DNA from: JACTOJ01 sp032335695
Lineage (GTDB): Bacteria > Bacillota > Clostridia > Clostridiales > Clostridiaceae
Length of the DNA: 64,000 nucleotides
Reading direction: 5' to 3'
Assembly (NCBI RefSeq): GCF_032335695.1
Contig: NZ_JACTOJ010000018.1
Coordinates: 1-64,000, forward strand
The first letter of the stretch is position 1; each line of letters begins with the position of its first letter. This document shows positions 33,205-41,432 of this stretch, piece after piece. The notes under the pieces were generated by a model. It was given only the letters and a program-made list of their open reading frames with translations. It did no database searches and was not told the origin of the DNA. Position numbers and translations under genes: made by a program.

Positions 33205-33756
33205 TTATTGTTCTTTTGTTAAGCTGCCCTTTTGTGTTATAGTTTTGCCATAAGCCACTAACAATATGGAAGTAATAACTCCAACTGTAATAATATCAGC
33301 AATTCCTGCAGTTATCCCCTGTAAATAAACCTTGTTTGCAGGCTCTGCATATATTAAGATATCAAGAGTTGGAGCAACTAAAAACCAGGTTATAGCATTA
33401 GCTACTACTTGAACTATGTTAAAAGCAACAATTTTTTTCACTCCTACTTTTCCTTCTTGGATGTTAAGCTTTTTAGCAGCCAGACCTACAAGAAGTCCAA
33501 AGATTCCTGAAGCAATAACCCAGCTAAACCAAGGTGATCCATACATTATAGAATCTTTTATAGTATGTCCAATAAGTCCAATAAGAAGTCCTGCAACTGG
33601 CCCAAATAAAAGTGACATTAAGGCTAAAAATGGATAAGAAGTTTCTATAGTTACATTAGGTACAAAGGTTGGAATAGATCCAAATCTTCCTAGAATAATA
33701 AACACTGCCGCTCCTATTCCAATAGCAACAATGGTTTTAATAGATAATTTTTTCAA
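33205..33756 (-). CDS. ECF transporter S component, UPF0397 family
   Basis: The 183-residue integral membrane protein has about six helices and matches UPF0397 substrate-binding components: start KKLSIKTIVAIGIGAAVFIILGRF, then GPVAGLLIGLIGHTIKDSIMYGSPWFSWVI and GLLVGLAAKK. Such proteins pair with EcfT and the double ATPase, as in this locus. The substrate is unknown for most members. The start is TTG at 33756 with GGGGGGAT about 5 nt upstream. No riboswitch-like structure was recognised in its leader, so vitamin type cannot be inferred. Confidence 0.85.
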   Translation of the reverse strand: MKKLSIKTIVAIGIGAAVFIILGRFGSIPTFVPNVTIETSYPFLALMSLLFGPVAGLLIGLIGHTIKDSIMYGSPWFSWVIASGIFGLLVGLAAKKLNIQEGKVGVKKIVAFNIVQVVANAITWFLVAPTLDILIYAEPANKVYLQGITAGIADIITVGVITSILLVAYGKTITQKGSLTKEQ

Positions 33757-33948
33757 AATGATCCCCCCGTTTATAATTAAATTATAAGTACAAGCTTTAT
33801 CTAAGTTGTATCACCTAGAATTTTCACTGTCAATATTTCAGCATAAATAAGGAGATTTATTACAACTGTCATAATTTACATAGTCAAAATTAATAATATA
33901 TGTTTTTTTAAGCTAATTTTTTATAAAAAAATATAAATCTATGAATTA

Positions 33949-34500
33949 TTAATTTTCTGCACGCAATCTATTGCTTTTTCTAATGTCACCAATTATATAT
34001 AGAATAAATTCCCCTGAAATAACAACAAAAATATTAATAATTAATGATAAGGTATCTATAGGTTTATTTAAGCTGCTGTCTGCAATATAATTTACTCCCA
34101 TTTCCAATACCAGCAAAATAATAAGTGCCAGCCTAGCTATATTTAATTTGTTAAATTTTGTAAAATCCGTGAGGAATATAATCACAGCCACACATATTAA
34201 TGAGAAGGCAGTTATCGGCACAGCCAACGAGTAAAACCAACTTCCTCCAGTAAGACTTTCAATAAACCATAGATATGGAAATATTGTTAAAGCCACAGCC
34301 GCTAAGATAACGGTAAGCTTACGGCTTTTAGGTATTATAAATGCACTTAGTATCATCCAGGCAAAAATAATTGATGTTAATGGATAATATGCCCAGGTTA
34401 TCTTAGAATCCACAGCGTAATTCACTGTAATGCATATTCCAGCGCTTAAAAACAAAACAAAGGTTAAAATTAAAATTGAAATTTTCTTAATTTTATTCAT
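33949..34500 (-). CDS. Membrane protein of unknown function
   Basis: The 183-residue protein has about six hydrophobic helices, for instance ISILILTFVLFLSAGICI, SIIFAWMILSAFII and LALIILLVLEMGVNYIA, and no soluble domain or motif. It is the last gene of the PadR-HAAS-DUF4097 row, 14 bp after it, so it is probably part of the same envelope-related unit. I do not recognise a family. Confidence 0.65.
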   Translation of the reverse strand: MNKIKKISILILTFVLFLSAGICITVNYAVDSKITWAYYPLTSIIFAWMILSAFIIPKSRKLTVILAAVALTIFPYLWFIESLTGGSWFYSLAVPITAFSLICVAVIIFLTDFTKFNKLNIARLALIILLVLEMGVNYIADSSLNKPIDTLSLIINIFVVISGEFILYIIGDIRKSNRLRAEN

Positions 34501-34514
34501 TTATATTCTCCTTT

Positions 34515-35447
34515 CTATTTATCTAAATCTATCCTAATACTGCCAGAGCTTGTTGATGCCCTTAGATTCTTATATGGTGAATTTCCTACTTTGGCTTCAG
34601 CTTTGTTTTTTCTGTATCCTTGAAAATTCATATCAATATTTCCATTTATACTTCCCGAGGTGCACTGCCCTTGGAAGTCAAAGTTTATTTCTTGAGATAA
34701 GTTAAGCTTTATGGAGCCTGAAGTAGCTTCCACATTGGAATATTCATCGATGGACTTATAATCTACATCTATTGAGCCGGAGGAGCTTTTCACATCTCCT
34801 GACCCGGAAAGCTTACCTAATTTTATTTCTCCAGAGGTAACTTTTATATCATATTTTTTACATTCTAAAGCTTGTAATTCTATGCTTCCTGAGGATGCAT
34901 CAATATAGAATTCATTAGCTGTTATCTTATCAACCGCCTTAAAAGAACCTGATGTATGATAGCATTTTAAGTTATATAACACCATAGCTTCTTCGAACCT
35001 TATGCTTCCTGAAGTAGAATTTATGGTTAAATCCTTACTGTAACTTTTAGGTATATACACCTCTATACTTTTTCCAAAGGAAAGGTTAAATATATTGATA
35101 AAGCTATGATGACTTACATTTTCCTTGTCTCCATCCTTTATATCTAAACTATTTCCTTCTTTTAAAACAACAAATTTCTCTTGCTCCGTAAGCTTACTAC
35201 TTGATTTTTCTACTACTTTAAGCTGATTATCATCTGTACTATAAATTTTTATATCTGCTGAGGTAAAATCCAAATTTATATTTGAATAATTTCCAACAGA
35301 TTCCTTAGCTTCCTTTTGAATAGTTGATGTGCCTAGAGATACGCCATTATTTATAATTAAATAGCAAAGCATGGCTATCATAATTATCACCATAAGGCTA
35401 AAAAAAGCTATGAGTACTTTTATTCTTCTTTTATACACCATCATCAC
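34515..35447 (-). CDS. DUF4097 family membrane-anchored adhesin-like protein
   Basis: The 310-residue protein has one N-terminal membrane segment (LIAFFSLMVIIMIAMLCYLIIN) and a long repetitive part of beta-strand type with recurring (S/T)SGSI units (for example SSGSIELQ, TSGEIKL, SSGSIDVDY, TSGSIKLNL, TSSGSIRIDL). This is the DUF4097 beta-solenoid/toastrack pattern. It is the third gene of the padR unit and overlaps the previous gene by 4 bp. Its role is likely in the cell envelope; no partner is known. Confidence 0.85.
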   Translation of the reverse strand: MMMVYKRRIKVLIAFFSLMVIIMIAMLCYLIINNGVSLGTSTIQKEAKESVGNYSNINLDFTSADIKIYSTDDNQLKVVEKSSSKLTEQEKFVVLKEGNSLDIKDGDKENVSHHSFINIFNLSFGKSIEVYIPKSYSKDLTINSTSGSIRFEEAMVLYNLKCYHTSGSFKAVDKITANEFYIDASSGSIELQALECKKYDIKVTSGEIKLGKLSGSGDVKSSSGSIDVDYKSIDEYSNVEATSGSIKLNLSQEINFDFQGQCTSGSINGNIDMNFQGYRKNKAEAKVGNSPYKNLRASTSSGSIRIDLDK

Positions 35448-36100
35448 CTTCTTAATGCCAAAGCTAAAACGGTTATTCTATCTAAGGCAAAGCCTATTAT
35501 AAATATTATCCAGGAAAAGGCCCAGGAATTAAACGCAAAGCTTATTATAAAATATACTGCCAAAATAAGAGCGGCTATTATAATATGCAAGGATCTCATA
35601 AAATCCACTTCTGCTTTAGTGGTATATTTCCACTCTTTAAATTCCTCTACTATGGAGTCATCTCTTTTTTTATATTTAGGACGCGAGGCAAATTGATAAA
35701 CTAACATACAGCTAGCGATAGTATCCATGGTGAGCATTATGCAAGTTACTAATATGGCATCAATGCTTAAAAAACTTATTCCAAAAATCTCCACCACTAC
35801 GCTCATTATATAGATTCCTATGCAGATAGATAACATGAAAGCTCTTTTTTCTCTGTCCTTCTGAAGCATTTCATAATCAATGCTTTGTTCTTCTCTTAAT
35901 CCTGCCAGCAATTCATCAATATCACCTACTCCTCCCATAACTATAGAAACTGCTTCATCCTCACTTCTTCCATTTCTCACAAGCTCATCGTACTTTTCTA
36001 TAAGATTCCCGAAAAGTTCTTCCTTAAGATCATTTACTTTCTTAGTCCTAGGTGCATTTTCGAAAAGCCTGTCTACGCTTCTTCGCAATTTTTCATACAT
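35444..36100 (-). CDS. HAAS-domain (DUF1700-like) membrane protein
   Basis: The 218-residue protein starts with a helical HAAS region (KLRRSVDRLFENAPRTKKVNDLKEELFGNLIEKYDELVRNG, then SEDEAVSIVMGGVGDIDELL), followed by four membrane helices. HAAS proteins commonly lie between a PadR regulator and a DUF4097 protein, exactly as here. The ATG at 36100 is preferred as GGGGG lies 8 nt before it and the padR stop is at 36102. It may tie the regulator to membrane sensing, which is inferred only from the conserved gene order. Confidence 0.85.
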   Translation of the reverse strand: MYEKLRRSVDRLFENAPRTKKVNDLKEELFGNLIEKYDELVRNGRSEDEAVSIVMGGVGDIDELLAGLREEQSIDYEMLQKDREKRAFMLSICIGIYIMSVVVEIFGISFLSIDAILVTCIMLTMDTIASCMLVYQFASRPKYKKRDDSIVEEFKEWKYTTKAEVDFMRSLHIIIAALILAVYFIISFAFNSWAFSWIIFIIGFALDRITVLALALRR

Positions 36101-36101
36101 T

Positions 36102-36434
36102 TTATATACCCCCACTTATTAGATTATCAATTATTTCTTTAGCCTCCTGCCAATCAAGCCTGTTTTTATCTAAAGTCTCACGTCCTAATGCAGTTATAGA
36201 GTAATATCTTCTTCTTGCTCCAGTAGTTTCATCTCCCCAATAGGAAGTTATCATATACGCCTGTTCCAGTCTTCTGAAAGCAGAGTATAAAGTGGCTTCC
36301 TTTAGCTCATATTTGTTGTTCGTTCTCTCTTGTATAAATTTATTTATCTCGTAACCATAGCTATCTTTTTCTGATAATATTGATAAGATTATTGTCTCTG
36401 TATGTCCACGTATTATATCTGAAGTTATAGACAT
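36102..36434 (-). CDS. PadR family transcription regulator
   Basis: The 110-residue protein has the PadR winged-helix core: MSITSDIIRGHTETIILSILSEKDSYGYEIN, YELKEATLYSAFRRLEQAYMI and GARRRYYSITALGRETL. It controls its own operon in most cases known. The ATG at 36434 is preferred because AAGGTGAT is 5-6 nt upstream; the GTG at 36443 lies inside it. It heads the four-gene unit with the HAAS, DUF4097 and membrane proteins. The promoter is a perfect consensus covered by TATATA palindromes. Confidence 0.9.
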   Translation of the reverse strand: MSITSDIIRGHTETIILSILSEKDSYGYEINKFIQERTNNKYELKEATLYSAFRRLEQAYMITSYWGDETTGARRRYYSITALGRETLDKNRLDWQEAKEIIDNLISGGI

Positions 36435-36471
36435 CTTTATCACCTTTTTTCTCTATTGTAATATTATGCAT

Positions 36472-36506
36472 GTATATATTATAAAAATATATACTTCGCC
36501 TGTCAA
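36472..36506 (-). promoter_or_regulatory. Perfect consensus promoter with palindromic operator, padR operon
   Basis: On the minus strand: -35 TTGACA (36501-36506), 17-bp spacer, -10 TATAAT (36478-36483), both perfect. The palindrome GTATATATT-N5-AATATATAC (36472-36494) covers the -10, and a related TATATATT/TGTATATATA stretch lies at 36507-36534. These are good PadR binding candidates. Confidence 0.75.
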
Positions 36507-36637
36507 GGTATATATTTTATTGATGTATATATATTTTTTTCAAATAAGTGTATGATTTGCCTTGGAAGTAACACTGAAGTAGACAGCTTAGTAAAAGAAT
36601 ACTTAATTCAAAGAAATGTGCTGCAAAATTGATAATT

Positions 36638-36689
36638 CTGTAAAAGGCTGTACTAAAATAATAATATATTTTGGTACAGCCTTTTACAG
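36638..36689 (-). terminator. Terminator of the antiporter gene
   Basis: CTGTAAAAGGCTGTACTAAAAT pairs along nearly its whole length with the complementary strand across an AT loop (one mismatch). It lies 25 bp after the antiporter stop. The GGCTGTAC arm is shared with the luxS terminator. Confidence 0.7.
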
Positions 36690-36714
36690 ATTGGAATTAA
36701 TTTTCACAAAAATA

Positions 36715-37890
36715 TTATTTGATACTCTTCCCTATCTTATGAGAAAAGGCTAGTTTAAGTAGAACAGGAGTTATGATAGTAGTTAATATTACCACGATCA
36801 AAGTAGGGAGAAAAATTTCCTGGGATATTATATTTTTTTGAAGTCCTATATTAGCAGTGATTATAGCCACCTCACCTCTTGAGATCATTCCAGTTCCTAT
36901 TTGAATTGCTTCTCCCTTGCTGAACTTAATTAATCTTGCAGCTCCGCCGCAGCCAACTACCTTTCCAACTACCGCTATCACCAGCATAATTAAAGTAATA
37001 AGTATTACTTCTCGGTTTATGCCCTTCAAATTAGCTTCTATGCCAACACTTGCAAAGAAGATTAAAGACAAAAATCCTGAAGAAATAGCCTTAATATTTC
37101 TCTCTAGATATTCTTTATGCGTAAGAGAGGATAACATAAGTCCGCATATATAAGCCCCCGTAATAGCGGCTATGCCCAAGCTTTCAGCTATATATGCAAT
37201 GAGTAAAGCAAAGGCTATAGAAAATGTGACCAGCTCTCTGCTAGGTTTGGTGTAATTAGAAAATTTATTTATATACTTTGGCACATATATTACGCCTACT
37301 ATGGAAGCTGCACAGAATAAAATTATTTTTATCAATACATATACTATTGATAATACTCCTGCAGTTTCAGAACCTGAAGTTTGAGCCACAGCAAGAACTA
37401 TAGAAATAAGAATTAGCCCTAAAATATCATCAATTACGGCAGCTCCAAGTATATTTATGCCAGCTCTGGTATTAAGCTTTCCAAGCTCCTTAAGAGTTTC
37501 CACAGTAATACTTACACTAGTGGCGGTTAATATAACTCCTACAAATACATTTTCCACTAAATCATGAAAAAACAAAGCTGCTCCCAAGGTTCCCAAAACA
37601 AGCGGAAGCACTATGCCCGCTGCTGCAATTATAAAGGAAGATAAACCTGCCTTTTTAAATTCCTCCACATTGGTTTCAAGGCCGGCAAGAAACATAAGCA
37701 TTATTACTCCTAGATTTGAAAGCAGTTCTATATTCTCATCGTATTGAACCAGGTTTAATACCACAGGTCCTAAGATAACTCCAGCCAGCAGTGCCCCTAA
37801 AACCTCAGGCATTTTTACCTTTCTGCTTAATATTCCGCCTATTTTAGTAAATATCAGAATTAAAACAATGCTTAATAATGTTTTTTCCAT
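36715..37890 (-). CDS. CPA2-family Na+(K+)/H+ antiporter
   Basis: The 391-residue membrane protein has about 12 helices and CPA2 features: VLGALLAGVILGPVVLNL, VGIEANL, the paired charged region ITAAVIDDILGLILISI (Asp-Asp, the ion-binding pair) and RGEVAIITANIGL. It exchanges H+ for Na+ or K+. It has no C-terminal NAD-binding (TrkA-N) domain, so it belongs to the short forms. The ATG at 37890 is preferred as GGAGG lies 8 nt before it; the long N-terminal extension in the ORF has no signal. A terminator-like hairpin precedes the gene in a 125-nt leader. Confidence 0.9.
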   Translation of the reverse strand: MEKTLLSIVLILIFTKIGGILSRKVKMPEVLGALLAGVILGPVVLNLVQYDENIELLSNLGVIMLMFLAGLETNVEEFKKAGLSSFIIAAAGIVLPLVLGTLGAALFFHDLVENVFVGVILTATSVSITVETLKELGKLNTRAGINILGAAVIDDILGLILISIVLAVAQTSGSETAGVLSIVYVLIKIILFCAASIVGVIYVPKYINKFSNYTKPSRELVTFSIAFALLIAYIAESLGIAAITGAYICGLMLSSLTHKEYLERNIKAISSGFLSLIFFASVGIEANLKGINREVILITLIMLVIAVVGKVVGCGGAARLIKFSKGEAIQIGTGMISRGEVAIITANIGLQKNIISQEIFLPTLIVVILTTIITPVLLKLAFSHKIGKSIK

Positions 37891-37911
37891 AGTTTCAACC
37901 TCCTTAAAAAC

Positions 37912-37944
37912 AAAAAAATAGAAAGCCCCCCTAAAGGACTTTCC
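37912..37944 (-). terminator. Terminator-like hairpin in the antiporter 5' leader
   Basis: GGAAAGTCC and GGGGGCTTTC form a stem (one wobble) followed on the minus strand by TATTTTTTT, only 10 nt before the ribosome binding site. It lies between the promoter and the antiporter start codon, so it could work as a conditional terminator. Confidence 0.6.
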
Positions 37945-38022
37945 ACCCCAAAAGTCAAACTCTCTTGAAATCAAATAAAATTTATTTGTTCAACCGAAGA
38001 CTTCCATATACATTTTTTATTA

Positions 38023-38051
38023 ATTATAACATACTTGAAAATGATTTTCAA
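38023..38051 (-). promoter_or_regulatory. Promoter of the antiporter gene
   Basis: On the minus strand: -35 TTGAAA (38046-38051), 17-bp spacer, -10 TATAAT (38023-38028). The predicted leader is about 125 nt long. Confidence 0.7.
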
Positions 38052-38052
38052 A

Positions 38053-38616
38053 CTATTTATCCCTATAGCTGCATGGAAACGTCTGCCACTCTTCTTCAAG
38101 AATTCCATACTCATAGCCATCCCACCAAATAGGCTTGCCATCTTCAGTCTTTTTAAAGGTAGCAGATTTCAAATAATGGCCTTCCCGTCTCATACTAAGC
38201 CTTTCCATGAGTCTCCAGGATTTTGTATTCTCTGGATTGCAATCAGCCACTATTCTATGGGCATTAAGTCTTTCAAAGGCATATTGAAGAAGAGCCTTGC
38301 AAGCTTCCGTTGCATATCCATTCCCCTGATATTTAGGATTGAATATATATCCTAATTCCCAAGTCATAAAATCTTCTGGCTCGGTCTTATTAAAATATAT
38401 ATGCCCTACCATCTTGCTGCTTTTCTTAAGTTCAACAGCCCAAAATACATTTCCTTCTGAAAATCTATCTACAGACTTTTTTACTGCTTCATCAGAAGTA
38501 TCCCATTCTCTTTCGAATTCATATATCTCCTTCTGAAGTAAATAGTCCTGTAAATCCTTCCAATCCTCTGCTTTAAAATTCCTTACTAATAGTCTTTCAG
38601 TTTCAATAATAATCAT
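38053..38616 (-). CDS. GNAT acetyltransferase (RimJ/RimL type)
   Basis: The 187-residue protein has the RimJ/RimL-type start IIIETERLLVRNFKAEDWKDLQDYL, the central YIFNPKYQGNGYATEACKALLQYAF (acetyl-CoA loop Q/R-G-x-G-x-A) and ADCNPENTKSWRLMERLSMRREG. Members acetylate ribosomal protein N termini or small molecules including antibiotics. The ATG at 38616 is preferred; the ORF also runs 2 codons further to a TTG. A 10-residue ORF with a strong ribosome binding site lies about 60 bp upstream. Confidence 0.88.
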   Translation of the reverse strand: MIIIETERLLVRNFKAEDWKDLQDYLLQKEIYEFEREWDTSDEAVKKSVDRFSEGNVFWAVELKKSSKMVGHIYFNKTEPEDFMTWELGYIFNPKYQGNGYATEACKALLQYAFERLNAHRIVADCNPENTKSWRLMERLSMRREGHYLKSATFKKTEDGKPIWWDGYEYGILEEEWQTFPCSYRDK

Positions 38617-38675
38617 ATACAATCTCCATTCCTCAAATTTATGGAGGAATAGATTAAACTTCTATTTCCCCCTGA

Positions 38676-38708
38676 CTAATTAAAAAAACACCTCTTAAAT
38701 TTGCTCAT
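38676..38708 (-). CDS. 10-residue ORF (MSKFKRCFFN) ahead of the acetyltransferase
   Basis: A tiny ORF has AAAGGGGAG 6 nt before its ATG and an extended -10 box (TGTTATAAT, 38758-38763) upstream. Between it and the acetyltransferase lie hairpin candidates (GGAAATAGA/TCTATTCC and CCTC/GAGG). The arrangement resembles leader peptides of inducible resistance genes. No conserved stalling motif was recognised. Short ORFs with a good site also occur by chance. Confidence 0.4.
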   Translation of the reverse strand: MSKFKRCFFN

Positions 38709-38807
38709 GATAATCTCCCCTTTCAGAATAAATCAACAACATTTATTGTTCATATGAATTATAACATAAATTTACATAGTTAGAAACATTTAATATAGAA
38801 TGCTTTA

Positions 38808-39707
38808 TTATGTATGAGATAACACTGGAAACATAAATTTACTACTTTCAAATGGTTTCTCATTTTCTCTCATGACAAACAATGTAGTCCCCCTATTGTC
38901 TAATGCTTTTTCCAAATATCCCTCTGTATTCTCAGGGGTAAAATCTAGCACTACTTTATTTATTTTATTATAAGCAAGCTCTTCAATAATTTCGTCCAAA
39001 TCCAGCTTTGAATTAGAAAATATATCCTGAAGATATAATGTATCTTCTACAAACTCAGCTACTGCAATTGAATCACTTTTTTTCAAATAATAAATATTAT
39101 CCTTCATGAAGCCCGTACAATAAAACATGGCTATATCTATATTCTTAAGCATAGATATTTTAGATATAGATACTGCTGCCTCTATTCTTTCTTCTAACAT
39201 ATCTCTAACTTCCTTTAAAGTCATATCCATCTTTTGTGCAGAAGTAAATTCATTAGCATTATTAATTTTTTTATAATATTGATACTGTGAAGCCTCTTTG
39301 AATCCAAACTTAGGGTAAAAATTTAATACACTATCATTGGCAAATAGATATATCATATCACATTTACTCTTCCATTCCATTATTACCTGCTCCATAAGAT
39401 ATCTTGATAATCCTTTATTTCTATAGAATAAATCAGTCATAACTGTTCCTATTTGCACATAACTTTTTCTTTCACTCATTACCCAAAAATCAATATTGCT
39501 AGCGGAAACATTAGCTATGATTTTATCATCCTTCATAAGAGAATAAGGTACATAAGTATTTCTCCAATACCCTAGCTGATACCACTGTTCAAAATCAAAG
39601 CCATAGGTTTTCATTGCTAATTCATTAAAGCTTTTTCTGATCCTATCATCATCCTTATAACCCTTTATAAAATTATACTTATTCCCATCAATAATTACTT
39701 CCTTCAT
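38808..39707 (-). CDS. GNAT family acetyltransferase with C-terminal extension
   Basis: The 299-residue protein has an N-terminal GNAT domain (VQIGTVMTDLFYRNKGLSRYLMEQVI with the R-N-K-G-L-S acetyl-CoA loop, then MIYLFANDSVLNFYPKFGFKEASQY), followed by about 150 residues of a second domain with no recognised motif. Such two-part GNATs occur widely in Firmicutes. It starts 14 bp after a P-loop kinase-like gene on the same strand. The substrate is unknown. Confidence 0.8.
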   Translation of the reverse strand: MKEVIIDGNKYNFIKGYKDDDRIRKSFNELAMKTYGFDFEQWYQLGYWRNTYVPYSLMKDDKIIANVSASNIDFWVMSERKSYVQIGTVMTDLFYRNKGLSRYLMEQVIMEWKSKCDMIYLFANDSVLNFYPKFGFKEASQYQYYKKINNANEFTSAQKMDMTLKEVRDMLEERIEAAVSISKISMLKNIDIAMFYCTGFMKDNIYYLKKSDSIAVAEFVEDTLYLQDIFSNSKLDLDEIIEELAYNKINKVVLDFTPENTEGYLEKALDNRGTTLFVMRENEKPFESSKFMFPVLSHT

Positions 39708-39721
39708 ATATTATCCCTTCT

Positions 39722-40564
39722 CTAATATAGCCTTTCTACGATTATGACTATTTTGTTTTCAAGTAAATTCACGTCAAACTCAGAATTATCTATCCTATAC
39801 TTATTTAACTTAATAGCTTCATAAATTCCTTCCTCTAATTTTCTTCTTGCCTCCAGTACTTTTATAACTCCCTCTAAGCCGCTTAAATTATTTGCTAATC
39901 CATAGCCTTGTTTTGTATAATACCCTGTAAACCCTTGAAACCACTCTTTTGGTCTTGTATTTACTGCATTAATAAAAGCTGTTTTTATATTTCTTTGATT
40001 CACATATATTAACACCGGCTCTAAAGGAAGGATTATATCAGCTAACTCCATTATATAATTCTTAGTAAATTCTTTATCCGCATTGTTTCTAATCATGCTT
40101 ACTGTTACAGGATTTTGTATAAAGCAGCATTCAAATATCACTACTTTATCCTTATTAGCATATTCCCTTACAAACTCTTTCCACCTGCTTAATATCAAGC
40201 TTTTGTGCATCTCTAAAGGCAATTCATATATATCATGTTTGATAATTTCCTTATACAATTCTTCCACGAAACATATTTTCTGCTGTTCTATCAATTTTCT
40301 ATATTGGATTATATATCCCTCTTCATATTCAATTTTTATCTCCTCTAACAGCTTATCACTTTTTGAGTAAAAGTGTTTTAACTCAATAAATTCTTCTTTT
40401 GTAAAATAAGCTGCTCCATCAAAATCTGCAGGATGATCCACATTTCCCTCTGAATATAGCTCCGCATTAATTCCTCTGTTCTTAAGAATATTATATAAAG
40501 CTTCAGCAGTGGTGGATTTTCCTGATCCAGGCAGACCCTCTACAATAATTAATTTAGTAGTCAT
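39722..40564 (-). CDS. P-loop kinase-like protein
   Basis: The 280-residue protein begins with a perfect Walker A: LIIVEGLPGSGKSTTAEALYNIL, followed by VVIFECCFIQNPVTVSM, a Walker B-like strand (VVIFE). It resembles nucleoside/antibiotic kinase-like P-loop proteins of clostridia, which often act on small molecules. Its target is not known. It lies between two GNAT genes and a truncated phosphotransferase, a row typical of resistance-like genes. Confidence 0.75.
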   Translation of the reverse strand: MTTKLIIVEGLPGSGKSTTAEALYNILKNRGINAELYSEGNVDHPADFDGAAYFTKEEFIELKHFYSKSDKLLEEIKIEYEEGYIIQYRKLIEQQKICFVEELYKEIIKHDIYELPLEMHKSLILSRWKEFVREYANKDKVVIFECCFIQNPVTVSMIRNNADKEFTKNYIMELADIILPLEPVLIYVNQRNIKTAFINAVNTRPKEWFQGFTGYYTKQGYGLANNLSGLEGVIKVLEARRKLEEGIYEAIKLNKYRIDNSEFDVNLLENKIVIIVERLY

Positions 40565-40653
40565 ATACTATACCTCGTGAATTATTTTATTTATTTGATT
40601 AGTAAATTCTAAATAAAATTTTTCATTTGTTTTCCTCCTTTTTACGCACCAGC

Positions 40654-41217
40654 CTATTCTACTAAAAAAGGTCTATCCACATCATGCAGCTTATTAAGAT
40701 AGTTTTCAAAAATCTTATTACATAAGTCTATTTTTTTATCTTCCATTACTTTCTTGCAAAATGCTAGGTTATCGTTATATTTTTCTTTTAGATTATTTAT
40801 ATAAACACTTGGATTGTCAATCTCTCCCTCTATATCTATATCGCCATATTTTTTTAATGTTATACTATGAATTTTAGCTAAGCTCTGTCCCATTTGATAA
40901 GCTAAATCCTTATTGATTTCTCCAGTCAAAGGTTTTCCATCTATATATGATATCAGCATTGCTGATGGAATTTCATCATCACCATCGTAAAAATTTATTA
41001 TCTCTGGAACAGAAACCTTACCTTTTAATAATGTTAAAGCTTTCTTCTCTCTCTGAAGCTTTTGAACATTAAAAGGGATTTTTAGAACCACTTTTTCACC
41101 ATTTTTTAAGGTCAGAATATAAACTTCTGAACTATTAGATTCGGTGGCGACATTTACCTTAACCACCTTCAAATCAAAAATCTCAAAATATTTACTAATT
41201 CTATCTCTATTTATCAT
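40654..41217 (-). pseudogene. Aminoglycoside phosphotransferase-like gene, 3'-truncated
   Basis: The 187-residue ORF has the N-lobe of the APH/choline-kinase fold: SSEVYILTLKNGEKVVLKIPF with the ATP-binding Lys, LLKGKVSVPEIINFYD, and AYQMGQSLAKIHSI. It ends DRPFLVE and stops just where the catalytic HGDxxxxN motif (after FLV in relatives) should begin. Neither the catalytic Asp nor the Mg-binding Asp is present. Only 89 bp follow before the next gene. It is therefore probably non-functional, by deletion or a stop mutation. Confidence 0.75.
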
Positions 41218-41376
41218 ATTCTCACCTTTATATATTGTTTATATCTTTTCTATAGCTAAAATTGATTCCTAAAACCTTCATAAATCTCACACCTTCTTCT
41301 ATAGAATTTGAAGTTTTCCTAAAGGCAATTATAGCATTAATTTCTATATATTGAAAAAACTATAGAGTTATTTTAC

Positions 41377-41410
41377 TAAAAGCAAATGCTATGTCCTCGA
41401 ACATAGCATT
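41377..41410 (-). terminator. Terminator of the HAD-like gene
   Basis: AATGCTATGT and ACATAGCATT form a perfect 10-bp stem with a 6-nt loop, followed on the minus strand by TGCTTTTAG. It lies 22 bp after the stop codon. Confidence 0.75.
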
Positions 41411-41432
41411 ATTAGTCATTTGCAATTTATAT

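Noticed and set aside
40604..40643. Mini-ORF MKNFI with a strong AGGAGG site after the truncated phosphotransferase gene
   Set aside because: It has only five codons and no hairpin or terminator before the next gene; it may be a relic of the deleted region rather than a leader.
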